Shown in pieces: positions 1-9,134 of a DNA stretch of 64,000 bases; the stretch's first letter is position 1, and every line of letters starts with the position of its first letter. The translations under genes were made by a program, and so were the position numbers. This stretch comes from Paenibacillus sp. FSL A5-0031 (lineage in GTDB: Bacteria; Bacillota; Bacilli; Paenibacillales; Paenibacillaceae): NCBI RefSeq assembly GCF_001956295.1, contig NZ_MRTD01000011.1, positions 62,001 through 126,000 of the forward strand, in the 5' to 3' direction. The notes under the pieces were generated by a model. That model made no database searches, was not told the origin of the DNA, and saw only the letters and a list, made by a program, of their open reading frames with translations.

Positions 1-497
1 TTAACAATGCGATAGGGGGCGGAATGAGCTCGAGGCTGTTCCAAGAAATAAGAGAGAAGCGCGGACTCGCGTATTCTGTCTATTCCTATCACACTTCCTA
101 TGCGGATACTGGCTTGTTTACTTTATATGCTGGAACGGCGCCTAAGCAAACGAAGGAAGTGCTTGATTTAACGATGGAACAGATGAACGAGCTGTCTGTA
201 AAAGGATTAGGCGAGGATGAACTGCACCGCGGCAAGGAGCAATTGAAGGGCAGCTTGATTTTGAGCTTGGAGAGCACGAGCAGCAGAATGAATCGATTGG
301 GCAAAAACGAGTTGATGCTCGGTCATCATTACACGCTTGATGAGCTGTTGAAGCGTATCGATTCGGTGCAGATGTCAGATGTAGTTGATGTTACGAAGCG
401 TATGTTGGCTGCTCCTTTCTCCGTTGCAATGGTCGGAACGAATGATAAAGCAGCAGCAGAGCTCAGGAGGGATCAATTTGTATCAAGTTCAGTTTAA
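1..497 (+). CDS. ymxG: M16 family zinc peptidase, C-terminal part (YmxG/MlpA-like), cut by the window start
   Basis: The open frame enters from outside the window (frame from base 3) and ends at 497. The visible ~165 residues contain the M16 C-terminal pattern [20 protein letters not shown], which forms the wall opposite the active site in this family. The HxxEH zinc motif would lie upstream of the window. Identity as YmxG rests on this M16 signature plus its place just before dut and the dipicolinate synthase genes, an order usual in Bacillus and Paenibacillus. The end overlaps the start of dut by 20 bp, implying coupled translation. Substrate is unknown. Confidence 0.85.
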   Translation, partial: NNAIGGGMSSRLFQEIREKRGLAYSVYSYHTSYADTGLFTLYAGTAPKQTKEVLDLTMEQMNELSVKGLGEDELHRGKEQLKGSLILSLESTSSRMNRLGKNELMLGHHYTLDELLKRIDSVQMSDVVDVTKRMLAAPFSVAMVGTNDKAAAELRRDQFVSSSV

Positions 498-921
498 ACG
501 ATTAGAAGGAAATGAAGATATTGCCATACCGAAAAAAATGTCCGAATGGGCAGCGGGCTTTGATCTGCAAGCTTCTGTAGGAGAGCCTGTTGTATTGCAG
601 CCAGGCGAGCGTAAGCTTATTCCTACCGGCTTTGCAATGGCAATGCCCGGGGAGCTTGAGGCGCAAATTAGACCGCGCAGCGGCCTTGCGTATAAGCATG
701 GCATTACTTGCTTGAATTCACCAGGAACGATTGATGCGGACTACCGAGGAGAAGTGAAAGTACTGCTCGTCAATTTAGGCGATCAGCCGTTTACAATTAC
801 GCGCGGGGAAAGAATAGCTCAAATGGTATTCCAACTCGTGCCGGCAGTTACGATTATAGAAGCTGACGAGCTGTCTGACACCGTAAGAGGTGCCGGCGGG
901 TTTGGACATACTGGCGTTTAA
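478..921 (+). CDS. dut: dUTP diphosphatase (dUTPase)
   Basis: Hydrolyses dUTP to dUMP and pyrophosphate, keeping uracil out of DNA and supplying dUMP for thymidylate. I choose the TTG start at 478 because GGAGG precedes it and it gives a normal ~147-residue trimeric dUTPase; the longer open frame only adds sequence overlapping ymxG. All five motifs are visible: AAGFDLQA (~25-32), [10 protein letters not shown] (~66-75), [10 protein letters not shown] (~84-93), RGERIAQMV (~109-117) and the C-terminal GGFGHTG arm that closes over the substrate. It is followed by a strong terminator and so ends the ymxG-dut unit. Confidence 0.95.
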   Translation: MYQVQFKRLEGNEDIAIPKKMSEWAAGFDLQASVGEPVVLQPGERKLIPTGFAMAMPGELEAQIRPRSGLAYKHGITCLNSPGTIDADYRGEVKVLLVNLGDQPFTITRGERIAQMVFQLVPAVTIIEADELSDTVRGAGGFGHTGV

Positions 922-951
922 GCGATTTGAATTCATAAATGAGTATTAAGA

Positions 952-980
952 AGATCGGGCATATGCCCGATCTTTTTTTC
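952..980 (+). terminator. Rho-independent terminator after dut
   Basis: Perfect 9-bp stem AGATCGGGC / GCCCGATCT with an ATAT loop, followed by a T run. Confidence 0.9.
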
Positions 981-986
981 TTTTTC

Positions 987-1012
987 ACCCCGCTCTGGGC
1001 GCAAGCATAAGA
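987..1012 (+). promoter_or_regulatory. Candidate sigma-K promoter for spoVFA-spoVFB
   Basis: AC at 987-988 and CATA at 1006-1009, 17 bp apart, resemble the sigma-K pattern (AC ... CATA). In B. subtilis the spoVF operon is expressed in the mother cell under sigma-K, so function and site agree. The motif is short and could arise by chance. Confidence 0.45.
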
Positions 1013-1049
1013 TGATCTAGAGCTATTAGCAAGGAAGGAGTGAAGCTTA

Positions 1050-1949
1050 ATGCTAACAGGCGTTCAAGTGCTGCTGCTTGGTGGTGATGCAAGGCAGCTG
1101 GAGGTAATTCGAAAGCTGACTGAGCTTGATGCTGCTGTCACAGTCTCGGGTTTTGACGGCTTGCATTCGTCACTCGACGGGGCGGTACAGGCGGAGTTCG
1201 AGGAACAGCTTTTTGAATCCGTCGATGCGTTGTTATTGCCTGCCGTAGGCACTGATGATCAAGGGATCATCCAGAGTGTTTTTAGTGACCGACAAATGCA
1301 GCTGGCAGACAGCCATTTTGCCAAGCTGCCAAAACATTGCACTGTATATACAGGAATGGCGAAGCCTTATTTGCGTCAGCTATGCGAGCAGTATTCACTG
1401 TCGCTCGTTGAGCTGTTTGATCGTGATGATGTTGCCATATACAATTCAATTCCGACAGCGGAAGGCGCCTTAATGATGGCCATTCAGAATACGGATATTA
1501 CGATTCATGGGTCATCTTCTATGGTGCTTGGTTTCGGTAGAACAGGCTTTACAATGGCACGAACACTTCAAGGTTTGGGGTCCAAAGTGAAGGTCGGTGT
1601 ACGGCGTTCAGAGCAGTTCGCAAGAGCGGCAGAGATGGGTTTTGAGCCTTTCTACATCAGTGGTTTATTGCATCATGTGAGCAATATTGACTTGCTTTTT
1701 AATACAATTCCGACTATGATAGTCACAGCACAAATTATCGCAAATTTACCTTCGCGAGCCGTCATTATTGACCTCGCATCGAAGCCTGGCGGGACAGATT
1801 TCCGCTTCGCTGAGAAGCGTGGCATTAAAGCGATGCTCGCACCCGGACTACCCGGTATCGTCGCACCGAAAACAGCTGGACGTATCATAGCGGATTGCTT
1901 ATCTCAGTTGATTTTGGACGATACGATTAAGCGGGGGAATGGGATATGA
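1050..1949 (+). CDS. dpaA: Dipicolinate synthase subunit A
   Basis: With DpaB, oxidises the dihydrodipicolinate-branch intermediate of lysine biosynthesis to dipicolinic acid, the spore-core chelator made in the mother cell late in sporulation. The 299-residue product has a Rossmann-type nucleotide site MVLGFGRTG at ~158-166, as in this NAD(P)-binding family. RBS AAGGAGTG precedes the ATG. It overlaps dpaB by 4 bp and is followed by asd, dapG and dapA, so precursor supply and DPA synthesis sit together as in B. subtilis spoVF. Confidence 0.93.
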   Translation: MLTGVQVLLLGGDARQLEVIRKLTELDAAVTVSGFDGLHSSLDGAVQAEFEEQLFESVDALLLPAVGTDDQGIIQSVFSDRQMQLADSHFAKLPKHCTVYTGMAKPYLRQLCEQYSLSLVELFDRDDVAIYNSIPTAEGALMMAIQNTDITIHGSSSMVLGFGRTGFTMARTLQGLGSKVKVGVRRSEQFARAAEMGFEPFYISGLLHHVSNIDLLFNTIPTMIVTAQIIANLPSRAVIIDLASKPGGTDFRFAEKRGIKAMLAPGLPGIVAPKTAGRIIADCLSQLILDDTIKRGNGI

Positions 1950-2536
1950 ATTGGTCTGGAATTACGGTGGGTTATGCGTTGTCAGGCTCACATTGTACGT
2001 TTGCTGAAGTTATGCCTGAAATTAAGCGGTTCGTCGATGCGGGGGCCAATGTGGTGCCGATCGTTTCGAATACACTTATGACAACGGACACTAGATTTGG
2101 AAAGTCCGAGGATTGGCAAACACAGTTAAAAGCGATTACCGGAAATGAACTTATTTCGACCATTGTGCAGGCGGAGCCACTTGGGCCTTCTAAGCTGCTG
2201 GACGTTCTCGTCATAGCACCTTGCACAGGAAATACGACAAGCCGACTTGCAAATGCGATAACCGACAGCGCAGTACTTATGGCTGCTAAAGCCCAAATGC
2301 GCAACGGCCGTCCGCTGGTTCTTGCTATTTCGACAAATGATGGACTTGGTTTAAATGCCGCTAACATAGCGAAGCTATTAGTGGCTAAACATATTTATTT
2401 TGTACCGTTCGGCCAAGATAATCCGGTGCAGAAGCCTAATTCGCTTGTTGCCAGAATGGATTTGGTCTTGGAAGCATGCGAAGCTGCCCTCTCTGGCAAA
2501 CAGCTGCAGCCTCTGCTTGTCGAACGTCATTCATGA
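1946..2536 (+). CDS. dpaB: Dipicolinate synthase subunit B
   Basis: Flavoprotein-like subunit of the dipicolinate synthase complex. The 196 residues match the flavoprotein fold, with an N-terminal segment of the type VGYALSGSHCTF and the nucleotide-binding patch IAPCTGNTTSRLANAITDSA (~90-109). The ATG overlaps the stop of dpaA (ATGA), so the subunits are translationally coupled. Length is normal. Confidence 0.93.
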   Translation: MNWSGITVGYALSGSHCTFAEVMPEIKRFVDAGANVVPIVSNTLMTTDTRFGKSEDWQTQLKAITGNELISTIVQAEPLGPSKLLDVLVIAPCTGNTTSRLANAITDSAVLMAAKAQMRNGRPLVLAISTNDGLGLNAANIAKLLVAKHIYFVPFGQDNPVQKPNSLVARMDLVLEACEAALSGKQLQPLLVERHS

Positions 2537-2564
2537 CACACGGATAGAGGGGAGACGACAACAG

Positions 2565-3599
2565 ATGTCGTATCAGAGATTGTTTAACGTTGCAGTTGTT
2601 GGTGCAACAGGCGCAGTAGGAGAACAAATACTGAAATTACTTGCTTCCAGAAACTTCCCGATCCGAAAGCTTAAGCTGTTGTCGTCTGCTCGTTCAGCCG
2701 GCACAAAAATTACATTTAATGATCAGGAGCTTACGGTTGAAGAAGCAAAACCGGAAAGCTTCGAAGGTATCGACATCGCTTTGTTTAGTGCAGGAGGCGA
2801 TGTTACTAAAGCATTGGCTCCACATGCAGTTAAACATGGTGCAGTATGTATTGATAACACGAATGCATACCGCATGGACGAAAACACACCGCTTGTCGTT
2901 CCTGAGGTTAATATTGAGAAGGTTAGCGAGCATAAGGGCATAATCGCTAATCCGAACTGCTCGACCATTCAAATGGTAGTAGCTCTTAAACCGCTACAAG
3001 ACCGTTTTGGCATTTCGCGTATTATCGTTTCCACTTATCAAGCGGTATCTGGTGCTGGAAATCTTGCCATTGACGAGATGCTTCGTCAAACTGCAGCTTC
3101 ACTTCAGGGTGAAGAGGTAAACCCAGCTATTCTTCCAGTAGGCGCATTGCCGGTTAAGCATCAAATCGCATTTAATGCGATTCCGCAAATTGATAAGTTT
3201 CAAGAGAATGGTTATACGCTTGAGGAAATGAAGATGGTTCGCGAAACGAAAAAAATTATGGGTGACGAGTCTATTCAGGTTACAGCTACATGCGTGCGAA
3301 TTCCTGTCGTTTACGGTCACTCGGAATCTTTATATGTTGAGCTCAAAAACGACTACGATTTGGAAGAGGTTAAGCAGCTGCTTGCAGATGCACCGGGCGT
3401 TACGCTCGTTGATGATCCTGCTAATCAGCAATACCCGCTTGCGACTGATGCCGCCGGTAAGCCGGATGTATTTGTTGGTCGCTTGAGACGTGATCTTGGT
3501 TCGGATCGCGGACTTAATATGTGGATCGTCTCCGATAACCTGCTCAAAGGAGCAGCATGGAATGCTGTTCAAATAGCTGAACATATCGCAAGAGGTTAA
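2565..3599 (+). CDS. asd: Aspartate-semialdehyde dehydrogenase
   Basis: Reduces aspartyl-4-phosphate to aspartate-4-semialdehyde with NADPH, the branch point to lysine/DPA, threonine and methionine. I choose ATG 2565 (344 residues, after GAGGGGAG) over longer in-frame sequence that overlaps dpaB. GATGAVG at 13-19 is the NADP loop; the catalytic cysteine is Cys132 in NPNCST. C-terminal residues RLRRDLG fit the substrate-binding region. Placed between dpaB and dapG in one direction. Confidence 0.95.
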   Translation: MSYQRLFNVAVVGATGAVGEQILKLLASRNFPIRKLKLLSSARSAGTKITFNDQELTVEEAKPESFEGIDIALFSAGGDVTKALAPHAVKHGAVCIDNTNAYRMDENTPLVVPEVNIEKVSEHKGIIANPNCSTIQMVVALKPLQDRFGISRIIVSTYQAVSGAGNLAIDEMLRQTAASLQGEEVNPAILPVGALPVKHQIAFNAIPQIDKFQENGYTLEEMKMVRETKKIMGDESIQVTATCVRIPVVYGHSESLYVELKNDYDLEEVKQLLADAPGVTLVDDPANQQYPLATDAAGKPDVFVGRLRRDLGSDRGLNMWIVSDNLLKGAAWNAVQIAEHIARG

Positions 3600-3661
3600 T
3601 GTATTAAGTAAAAGGTAGTAAAGCTTGCTTCTTCCCTGGATCGATCATGGAGGATTATAAT

Positions 3662-4876
3662 ATGCGCATCCTGATTCAAAAATTCGGGGGCACCTCTCTT
3701 TCTACCGATCATGCCAGAGAACACGTAATTAGTCATATTACCAGAGAACGCAGCAGTGGCTTTGCTGTAGTCGTAGTCGTATCTGCTATGGGGCGTAAGG
3801 GAGATCCTTACGCAACGGATACCTTGCTTCAGGTTATACGTGATAATGGCGACAGGCTGCCAGCGCGTGAGCGAGATATGCTGCTAGGCTGCGGAGAAAT
3901 TATTTCCGCAGCCGCTTTATGCAGCTTGCTCATTGCGAGCGGCATTCCTTCCGTTGTCCTAACCGGAGGACAGGCGGGCATGATTACTGACGAGCAGTAT
4001 GGGCAAGCCCGAATCAAAGAGATTCGGCCAGATAAGGTGCTTCATCATTTACGTGAAGGAACCGTAGTAATCGTAACAGGTTTTCAAGGAAGCACAGCAT
4101 TAGGAGATACGACAACACTTGGCCGCGGTGGAAGCGATACTTCAGCTACAGCATTAGGTGCTGCGCTGCGCGCTGAAATGGTCGATATTTATACGGATGT
4201 TAACGGAATTTTAACGGCGGACCCTAGATTAGTCGAGGAGGCGAAACCGCTTCCTGTCGTAAGCTATGCTGAAATATGCAACATGGCAAGGCAAGGAGCT
4301 AAGGTTATCCATCCTCGTGCCGTTGAGATTGCTCAGCAGGCTCGTATACCGCTCCGCGTTCGTTCTACCTTCTCAAATGAAACAGGCACATTAGTAACTG
4401 ATTCAGCTGAGCTTAAGGCTGAGCTGGCGGTTAAGGATCGTCATGTTACAGGAATTGCCCATGCATCAGGGATTACTCAAATATCAGTAAAGGCTATTGA
4501 AGGCCGAAATGATGTGCAGCTGCAAGTGTTTCAATCTATGGCTAAGCATCATATTAGTGTTGATTTTATTAATGTAACGCCAAGCGGTGCAGTTTATACC
4601 GTATTTGATCATGATGCTAAACGTGCAGTTGATGTACTGAAGGAATGCGGCTTTGCACCTTCAGCTATTAATGGCTGTGCTAAAGTATCCGTCATCGGCG
4701 GTGGTATGAATGGAGAGCCAGGCGTTATGGCGCGTATCGTGGAAGCGCTGACGGAGCAGGGCATTTCAATCATGCAATCGGCTGATTCTAATACAACGAT
4801 ATGGGTGCTCGTACGTGAAGCGGATATGGTAGAGGCACTTCGTTCTCTGCACGCGAAGTTCGAGCTTCATCGATAG
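3662..4876 (+). CDS. dapG: Aspartate kinase I (DapG type)
   Basis: Phosphorylates aspartate, the first step of the aspartate pathway. ATG 3662 gives 404 residues and has GGAGG eight bases upstream; the open frame's earlier ATG (3647) overlaps that RBS. KFGGTS at 7-12 binds substrate, and two C-terminal ACT domains (~265-404) provide feedback control. In B. subtilis DapG is the diaminopimelate-inhibited isozyme; the link with dpaAB-asd-dapA suggests the same isozyme, but inhibition cannot be read from sequence. No T-box or lysine riboswitch fits in the short upstream gap. Confidence 0.92.
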   Translation: MRILIQKFGGTSLSTDHAREHVISHITRERSSGFAVVVVVSAMGRKGDPYATDTLLQVIRDNGDRLPARERDMLLGCGEIISAAALCSLLIASGIPSVVLTGGQAGMITDEQYGQARIKEIRPDKVLHHLREGTVVIVTGFQGSTALGDTTTLGRGGSDTSATALGAALRAEMVDIYTDVNGILTADPRLVEEAKPLPVVSYAEICNMARQGAKVIHPRAVEIAQQARIPLRVRSTFSNETGTLVTDSAELKAELAVKDRHVTGIAHASGITQISVKAIEGRNDVQLQVFQSMAKHHISVDFINVTPSGAVYTVFDHDAKRAVDVLKECGFAPSAINGCAKVSVIGGGMNGEPGVMARIVEALTEQGISIMQSADSNTTIWVLVREADMVEALRSLHAKFELHR

Positions 4877-4901
4877 AGCAACTTTTTTGGGAGGAATTCA
4901 G

Positions 4902-5777
4902 ATGGAATTTGGAAGACTAATTACCGCAATGGTAACCCCATTTGATGCGGACGGTCATATTGATTGGGAAACGACAGCAAAATTAATTGATTATTTGATT
5001 GAGGAGCAGCAAAGCGATAGTCTTGTCGTTTCAGGTACGACTGGCGAATCACCGACGCTCTCCGATGAAGAAAAACTGGAACTGTTCCGATTCGCTGTTA
5101 AGCATGCGAATGGTCGTTGCAAAATCATTGCTGGTACGGGCAGCAACAACACAGCCCATTCCATCCATCTGACAAAAGACGCAGAAGCAGCTGGCGTTGA
5201 TGGCATTTTGCTTGTAGCTCCATATTATAACCGTCCTAGTCAAGAAGGACTTTATCAGCACTTTAAGGCTATTGCTGAAGCAACAAAATTGCCTATTCTT
5301 TTGTATAATGTGGAAGGTCGTACGGGAGTCAACATCTCTGTCGAAACGACGCTTCGCTTAGCACAAATCGACAATGTTGTGGCGACAAAAGATTGTGCTT
5401 CAACAGATCAATTAACTCAAATTATTAGTGGTGCTCCTGCAGGTTTTAAAGTATACAGCGGGGACGACAGTGCTACACTGCCTGCTTTAGCTATTGGAGC
5501 TTACGGAATCGTTAGCGTTGCGGGACATGTCGTTGGCGCGCAAATGAAACAATTAATCGAAGCCTATGTGAACGGAAACGTTCAGGAAGCTGCTCGAATA
5601 AATGGTATTTTACATCCAATTTTCAGAGGTTTATTCTATTGTCCTCATCCTGTACCTAATCCTGTGGCCGTGAAATTTGCACTTGGCTTAAAAGGTTTGC
5701 CAGTTGGAGGAGTTAGACTTCCGCTTGTTACTGTGACCGAGGCTGAGGCCGCATTCTTACGCAATTTACTGGTGTAA
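4902..5777 (+). CDS. dapA: 4-hydroxy-tetrahydrodipicolinate synthase
   Basis: Condenses pyruvate with aspartate semialdehyde, feeding lysine, cell-wall DAP and spore DPA. ATG 4902 has GGAGGAA at the right distance; 291 residues is normal. Visible motifs: GTTGESPTL (substrate loop), NRPSQEGLYQHF, and the Schiff-base lysine Lys163 in VATKDCAS. The loop usually read as NVPGRT is NVEGRT here, a small change away from the catalytic lysine. It ends the dpa-asd-dapG-dapA run and is followed by a terminator. Confidence 0.95.
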   Translation: MEFGRLITAMVTPFDADGHIDWETTAKLIDYLIEEQQSDSLVVSGTTGESPTLSDEEKLELFRFAVKHANGRCKIIAGTGSNNTAHSIHLTKDAEAAGVDGILLVAPYYNRPSQEGLYQHFKAIAEATKLPILLYNVEGRTGVNISVETTLRLAQIDNVVATKDCASTDQLTQIISGAPAGFKVYSGDDSATLPALAIGAYGIVSVAGHVVGAQMKQLIEAYVNGNVQEAARINGILHPIFRGLFYCPHPVPNPVAVKFALGLKGLPVGGVRLPLVTVTEAEAAFLRNLLV

Positions 5778-5799
5778 ATACACGTAATCGTTGATTGCA

Positions 5800-5833
5800 G
5801 CCGGTGCATCCAGCATCGGTTTTATTTTTTTGG
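5800..5833 (+). terminator. Rho-independent terminator after dapA
   Basis: CCGGTGC / GCATCGG stem with one G-T pair, followed by TTTTATTTTTTT. Confidence 0.8.
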
Positions 5834-6050
5834 GAAGCATATTGCATAATAGCAATATCGTGTTTCACTTGTATTCCAGCTTTTTCTTCATGTATAATGA
5901 TTTCAAGTGACTGGGTGCGGCAAATATTTGGAAATGAAATTAACGTCAGAGCGGCATCTGACGATAACAACGCATAGGTAAACAATGTTCGGCATTAATT
6001 ACCTATGGATCCGTACAAAATAAATATTGCTTTTCCATATTACGACAATA

Positions 6051-6192
6051 CTTACGAGGCCATTATAGCTTCGCAATAATAATTAGATGCTTACGGAGCC
6101 GTTCGCTTCGAAATATTTAAGAAAATGCTTACAAAGCTATTTTGCTTCGAAAATTAACCCAATGATTACGAAGCGAATTTCGCTTCGCAAAA
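6051..6192 (+). repeat. Four imperfect ~38-bp hairpin repeats in the leader of RNase J
   Basis: Copies begin near 6051, 6090, 6128 and 6165. Each reads roughly TTACGAAGC, 5-7 bases, GCTTCGAAAA, so each can fold into a small GAAGC/GCTTC hairpin. The array fills the 150 bp before the RNase J start and ends just before its RBS. The rest of the 5834-6050 gap shows no convincing gene. The repeats may be RNA structures recognised by the encoded ribonuclease; this is inference. Confidence 0.7.
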
Positions 6193-6210
6193 TTTTAAGG
6201 AGGAAAACAC

Positions 6211-7890
6211 TTGTCTAAGAAGAACAACCAGGATAAATTGCTCATTTTTGCACTAGGCGGAGTTGGCGAGATCGGGAAAAACATGTACGTCATCCAATAT
6301 AACAATGATATCGTTGTAGTTGACTCAGGACTTAAGTTCCCTGAAGAGGACATGCTCGGAATCGATATTGTTATCCCAGACATCTCTTACCTAACGGAAA
6401 ATCGCGACAAAGTTCGCGGAATTATTATTACACATGGTCACGAGGATCATATTGGCGGTTTGCCTTATGTACTAAAAAGCTTAAATGTGCCATTATATGC
6501 AACAAAACTAACACTCGGACTTATCGAAGGAAAATTGAAGGAAGCGGGCTTGCTCGGGGAAACGAAACGTATTCTCATCAATGCAGATAGCGAAATTCAA
6601 TTAGGCACGATTCGTGCATCCTTCTTCAGAACGAACCACAGTATTCCAGATTCCGTAGGTGTTAGCTTGGATACACCGGAAGGTACTGTTGTTCATACAG
6701 GTGACTTTAAATTTGACCATACGCCGGTGAATGAGCAATTTGCTGACTTGCAGCGTATCGCTGAAATTGGCAAGCGCGGCGTTTTGGCTCTATTGTCAGA
6801 CAGTACAAATGCTGAACGTCCAGGATACACACCATCTGAAGCACAAGTTGGCGATAATCTAGAGGATATTTTCCGCAAATCATCACAACGCGTTGTCGTA
6901 GCAACTTTTGCTTCCAATGTACACCGGATTCAACAAATTATAAATGCAGCTATTGCAACAAAACGTAAAATTGCGGTTGTTGGCCGCAGTATGGTTAACG
7001 TTGTAGGTATTGCTTCTGATCTTGGCTACTTGAATATTCCAGAGGGAATGATTATTGAGCCGGAAGAAGTAAACAAATTAGCTGCTGATCGTGTTGTTAT
7101 TTTGTGTACAGGCAGTCAAGGCGAGCCGATGTCGGCGCTTACTCGCATGGCACGATCGACACATCGCAAAGTAGATATTTTACCAGGCGACACCGTCATT
7201 ATTGCGGCAACACCGATTCCGGGCAACGAAAGATATGTTGGTCGTACTGTTGATGAATTATTCCGCCTTGGTGCAAATGTTATTTACGGAAATGGTTCCG
7301 TTTCAGGCGTTCACGTATCTGGTCACGGCAGCCAAGAAGAACTTAAGCTTATGCTTAACTTGATTAAACCAAAATACTTCATTCCTATCCACGGTGAATA
7401 TCGTATGCTTCGTCAGCATGCGAAGCTTGGAGAAGCAATCGGAATTGAGCGTGAGAACATCTTCGTTATTGATAACGGTGATACAGTTGAGTTCCAGAAC
7501 GGCAGCGGCCGCAAAGGCTCGAAAGTACAAGCAGGAAACGTATTGATTGATGGATTGGGCGTAGGCGATGTTGGTAACATTGTATTGCGTGATCGCAAGC
7601 TTTTGTCGCAAGATGGCATTTTGGTCGTTGTTGTTACATTAAGCAAGCAAGATGGCGCGATCTTGTCTGGTCCAGATATTATTTCTCGCGGTTTCGTTTA
7701 TGTTCGTGAATCCGAAGGTCTTCTTGATGAAGCCAATCGCATCGTAACATCGACGCTTACACGTTTGATGAATGATAAAGTAAATGAATGGGCATCGCTC
7801 AAAACGAATGTGAAGGATGCGCTGGGTCGTTTCTTGTACGAGCAGACTCGTCGTCGTCCAATGATTTTGCCAATCATTATGGAAGTTTAA
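6211..7890 (+). CDS. rnjB: Ribonuclease J (metallo-beta-lactamase family)
   Basis: Endo/5'-3' exoribonuclease of mRNA and rRNA metabolism. The start is TTG 6211 after AAGGAGG. The 559 residues carry the zinc motif HGHEDH (His75, His77, Asp79, His80), a beta-CASP region with GRSMVNVVGIA and LCTGSQGEPMSALTRMA, and the downstream IPIHGEYRML, all typical of RNase J. Position after dapA matches B. subtilis rnjB (ymfA); J1 versus J2 cannot be settled without a tree. The leader has four hairpin repeats. Confidence 0.92.
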   Translation: MSKKNNQDKLLIFALGGVGEIGKNMYVIQYNNDIVVVDSGLKFPEEDMLGIDIVIPDISYLTENRDKVRGIIITHGHEDHIGGLPYVLKSLNVPLYATKLTLGLIEGKLKEAGLLGETKRILINADSEIQLGTIRASFFRTNHSIPDSVGVSLDTPEGTVVHTGDFKFDHTPVNEQFADLQRIAEIGKRGVLALLSDSTNAERPGYTPSEAQVGDNLEDIFRKSSQRVVVATFASNVHRIQQIINAAIATKRKIAVVGRSMVNVVGIASDLGYLNIPEGMIIEPEEVNKLAADRVVILCTGSQGEPMSALTRMARSTHRKVDILPGDTVIIAATPIPGNERYVGRTVDELFRLGANVIYGNGSVSGVHVSGHGSQEELKLMLNLIKPKYFIPIHGEYRMLRQHAKLGEAIGIERENIFVIDNGDTVEFQNGSGRKGSKVQAGNVLIDGLGVGDVGNIVLRDRKLLSQDGILVVVVTLSKQDGAILSGPDIISRGFVYVRESEGLLDEANRIVTSTLTRLMNDKVNEWASLKTNVKDALGRFLYEQTRRRPMILPIIMEV

Positions 7891-7909
7891 CATATAAGTA
7901 ATTAATGAA

Positions 7910-7965
7910 AAGAATCGCTTGTCCTTTCCGCAATTGCCGCGGCGGACACAAGCGATTCTTTTTTT
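7910..7965 (+). terminator. Rho-independent terminator after rnjB
   Basis: Long stem AAGAATCGCTTGTCC pairing with GGACACAAGCGATTCTT, then a T run. Confidence 0.9.
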
Positions 7966-8026
7966 ATGTAAAAACCGAAACCGTTTCTGATTGGTTTGTC
8001 AAATCAAGAGATCTAGACTGTATTTT

Positions 8027-8055
8027 GTATAAATTTTTGACCAGACCTCATACTA
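8027..8055 (+). promoter_or_regulatory. Sigma-G type promoter for tepA
   Basis: GTATA at 8027-8031, 17-bp spacer, CATACTA at 8049-8055: an exact match to the forespore sigma-G pattern (GNATR, 17-18 bp, CATWMTA). It stands 34 bp before tepA, whose B. subtilis orthologue is known as a forespore gene. Confidence 0.85.
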
Positions 8056-8088
8056 TGACGAGCATCATCATAAGAGGGGGATATTTAA

Positions 8089-8844
8089 ATGAATGGTCAC
8101 ACAAACATGCAGTTTACTTCAGAGCAGCCTGAACAGCCTATTCCAGACGATAAAAAAAAGACGAATGCTGTTGTCGAAACGATTCAGCAGCTTGGTCAGA
8201 CAGCGGTTCCTGCATTGACGGAATCCAATATCTTTTGTATGACCATCATTGGGCAAGTGGAGGGACATCTCGTTTTGCCTCCGCAAAATAAAACGACTAA
8301 ATATGAGCATCTTATTCCACAACTCGTAGCAGCTGAACAAAATCATAAAATTGAAGGTGTGTTTATCGTTCTGAATACTGTAGGCGGCGATGTTGAGGCA
8401 GGACTCGCAATAGCTGAAATGATTTCATCACTCAGCAAGCCAACCGTAACGCTCGTGCTTGGCGGAGGACATTCCATAGGTGTTCCGATTGCCGTAGCTG
8501 GCGATATGTCATTTATTGCAGAGACAGCAACGATGACGATTCATCCAATTCGTCTAAATGGTTTAGTGATCGGTGTACCACAAACCTTTGAATATTTGGA
8601 TAAAATGCAGGAGCGCGTCGTACGATTTGTAACATCGCACTCGAACGTGACGGAACATACATTTAAAGAGCTCATGTTCAAGACGGGGGAGCTTACTCGG
8701 GATATAGGAACTACGGTTATTGGGTCTGATGCAGTCAAGCATGGTCTGATTGATGCCGTTGGCGGCTTGGGTGAGGCGTTAAAGGAATTAAACCGAAGAA
8801 TTGAGGCTTCCAAGCTCGGCAGAATTGAGGTGAATATTCAATGA
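8089..8844 (+). CDS. tepA: ClpP-like protease TepA (YmfB), spore outgrowth protease
   Basis: ClpP-fold serine protease of family S14. The 251 residues contain nucleophile Ser129 in GGGHSIGVP and His152 in [10 protein letters not shown], matching the ClpP/TepA catalytic pair; Asp is expected further on. In B. subtilis TepA (YmfB) is made in the forespore and helps break down small acid-soluble spore proteins in outgrowth; older work called it translocation-enhancing. The sigma-G promoter upstream agrees with this. It overlaps the next gene by 4 bp. Confidence 0.9.
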   Translation: MNGHTNMQFTSEQPEQPIPDDKKKTNAVVETIQQLGQTAVPALTESNIFCMTIIGQVEGHLVLPPQNKTTKYEHLIPQLVAAEQNHKIEGVFIVLNTVGGDVEAGLAIAEMISSLSKPTVTLVLGGGHSIGVPIAVAGDMSFIAETATMTIHPIRLNGLVIGVPQTFEYLDKMQERVVRFVTSHSNVTEHTFKELMFKTGELTRDIGTTVIGSDAVKHGLIDAVGGLGEALKELNRRIEASKLGRIEVNIQ

Positions 8845-9053
8845 CACTTTATACGAATATGCCTCTTGAGGTTGTACTGGAGGGCTTTAATGACGAAATG
8901 GAGCAATCGCAAGAGGTATGGTCAAATGGTGTAAAGATGCAGGTGACTCCTATCGCACCGGGAATGGGCAAAATTATTCGTTTATTAGATTGCAGCCTCG
9001 ACGACTATCTCAATCCAAATTTAATGCCGGGCACGATTGTGAATTATAAATAA
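8841..9053 (+). CDS. YlzJ-like small protein
   Basis: 70 residues beginning [16 protein letters not shown], a pattern I associate with the YlzJ-like family found next to tepA and spoIIIE in Bacillales. Function unknown. The ATG overlaps the tepA stop, so it is probably co-expressed in the forespore. No membrane segment. Confidence 0.75.
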   Translation: MTLYTNMPLEVVLEGFNDEMEQSQEVWSNGVKMQVTPIAPGMGKIIRLLDCSLDDYLNPNLMPGTIVNYK

Positions 9054-9061
9054 GGAACAAA

Positions 9062-9096
9062 CAAATGTTCGTGCAAATGTCTCATAGGAACATTTG
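9062..9096. repeat. Inverted repeat upstream of spoIIIE
   Basis: CAAATGTTC at 9062-9070 and its complement GAACATTTG at 9088-9096, with an extra CAAATGT copy between them (9074-9080). A TATAAT stands at 9108-9113, so the repeat lies in the promoter region of spoIIIE and could be an operator. There is no T run to make it a terminator. Confidence 0.5.
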
Positions 9097-9134
9097 CCCA
9101 CCTATGGTATAATCTTTTACCAGAGGTGACGGAT

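Noticed and set aside
2400-2564. N-terminal extension of asd
   Set aside because: It lies inside dpaB in another frame; ATG 2565 has a good RBS and the family start.
3600-3661. Lysine riboswitch or T-box before dapG
   Set aside because: The gap to asd is about 60 bp, too short for either, and no conserved elements are visible.
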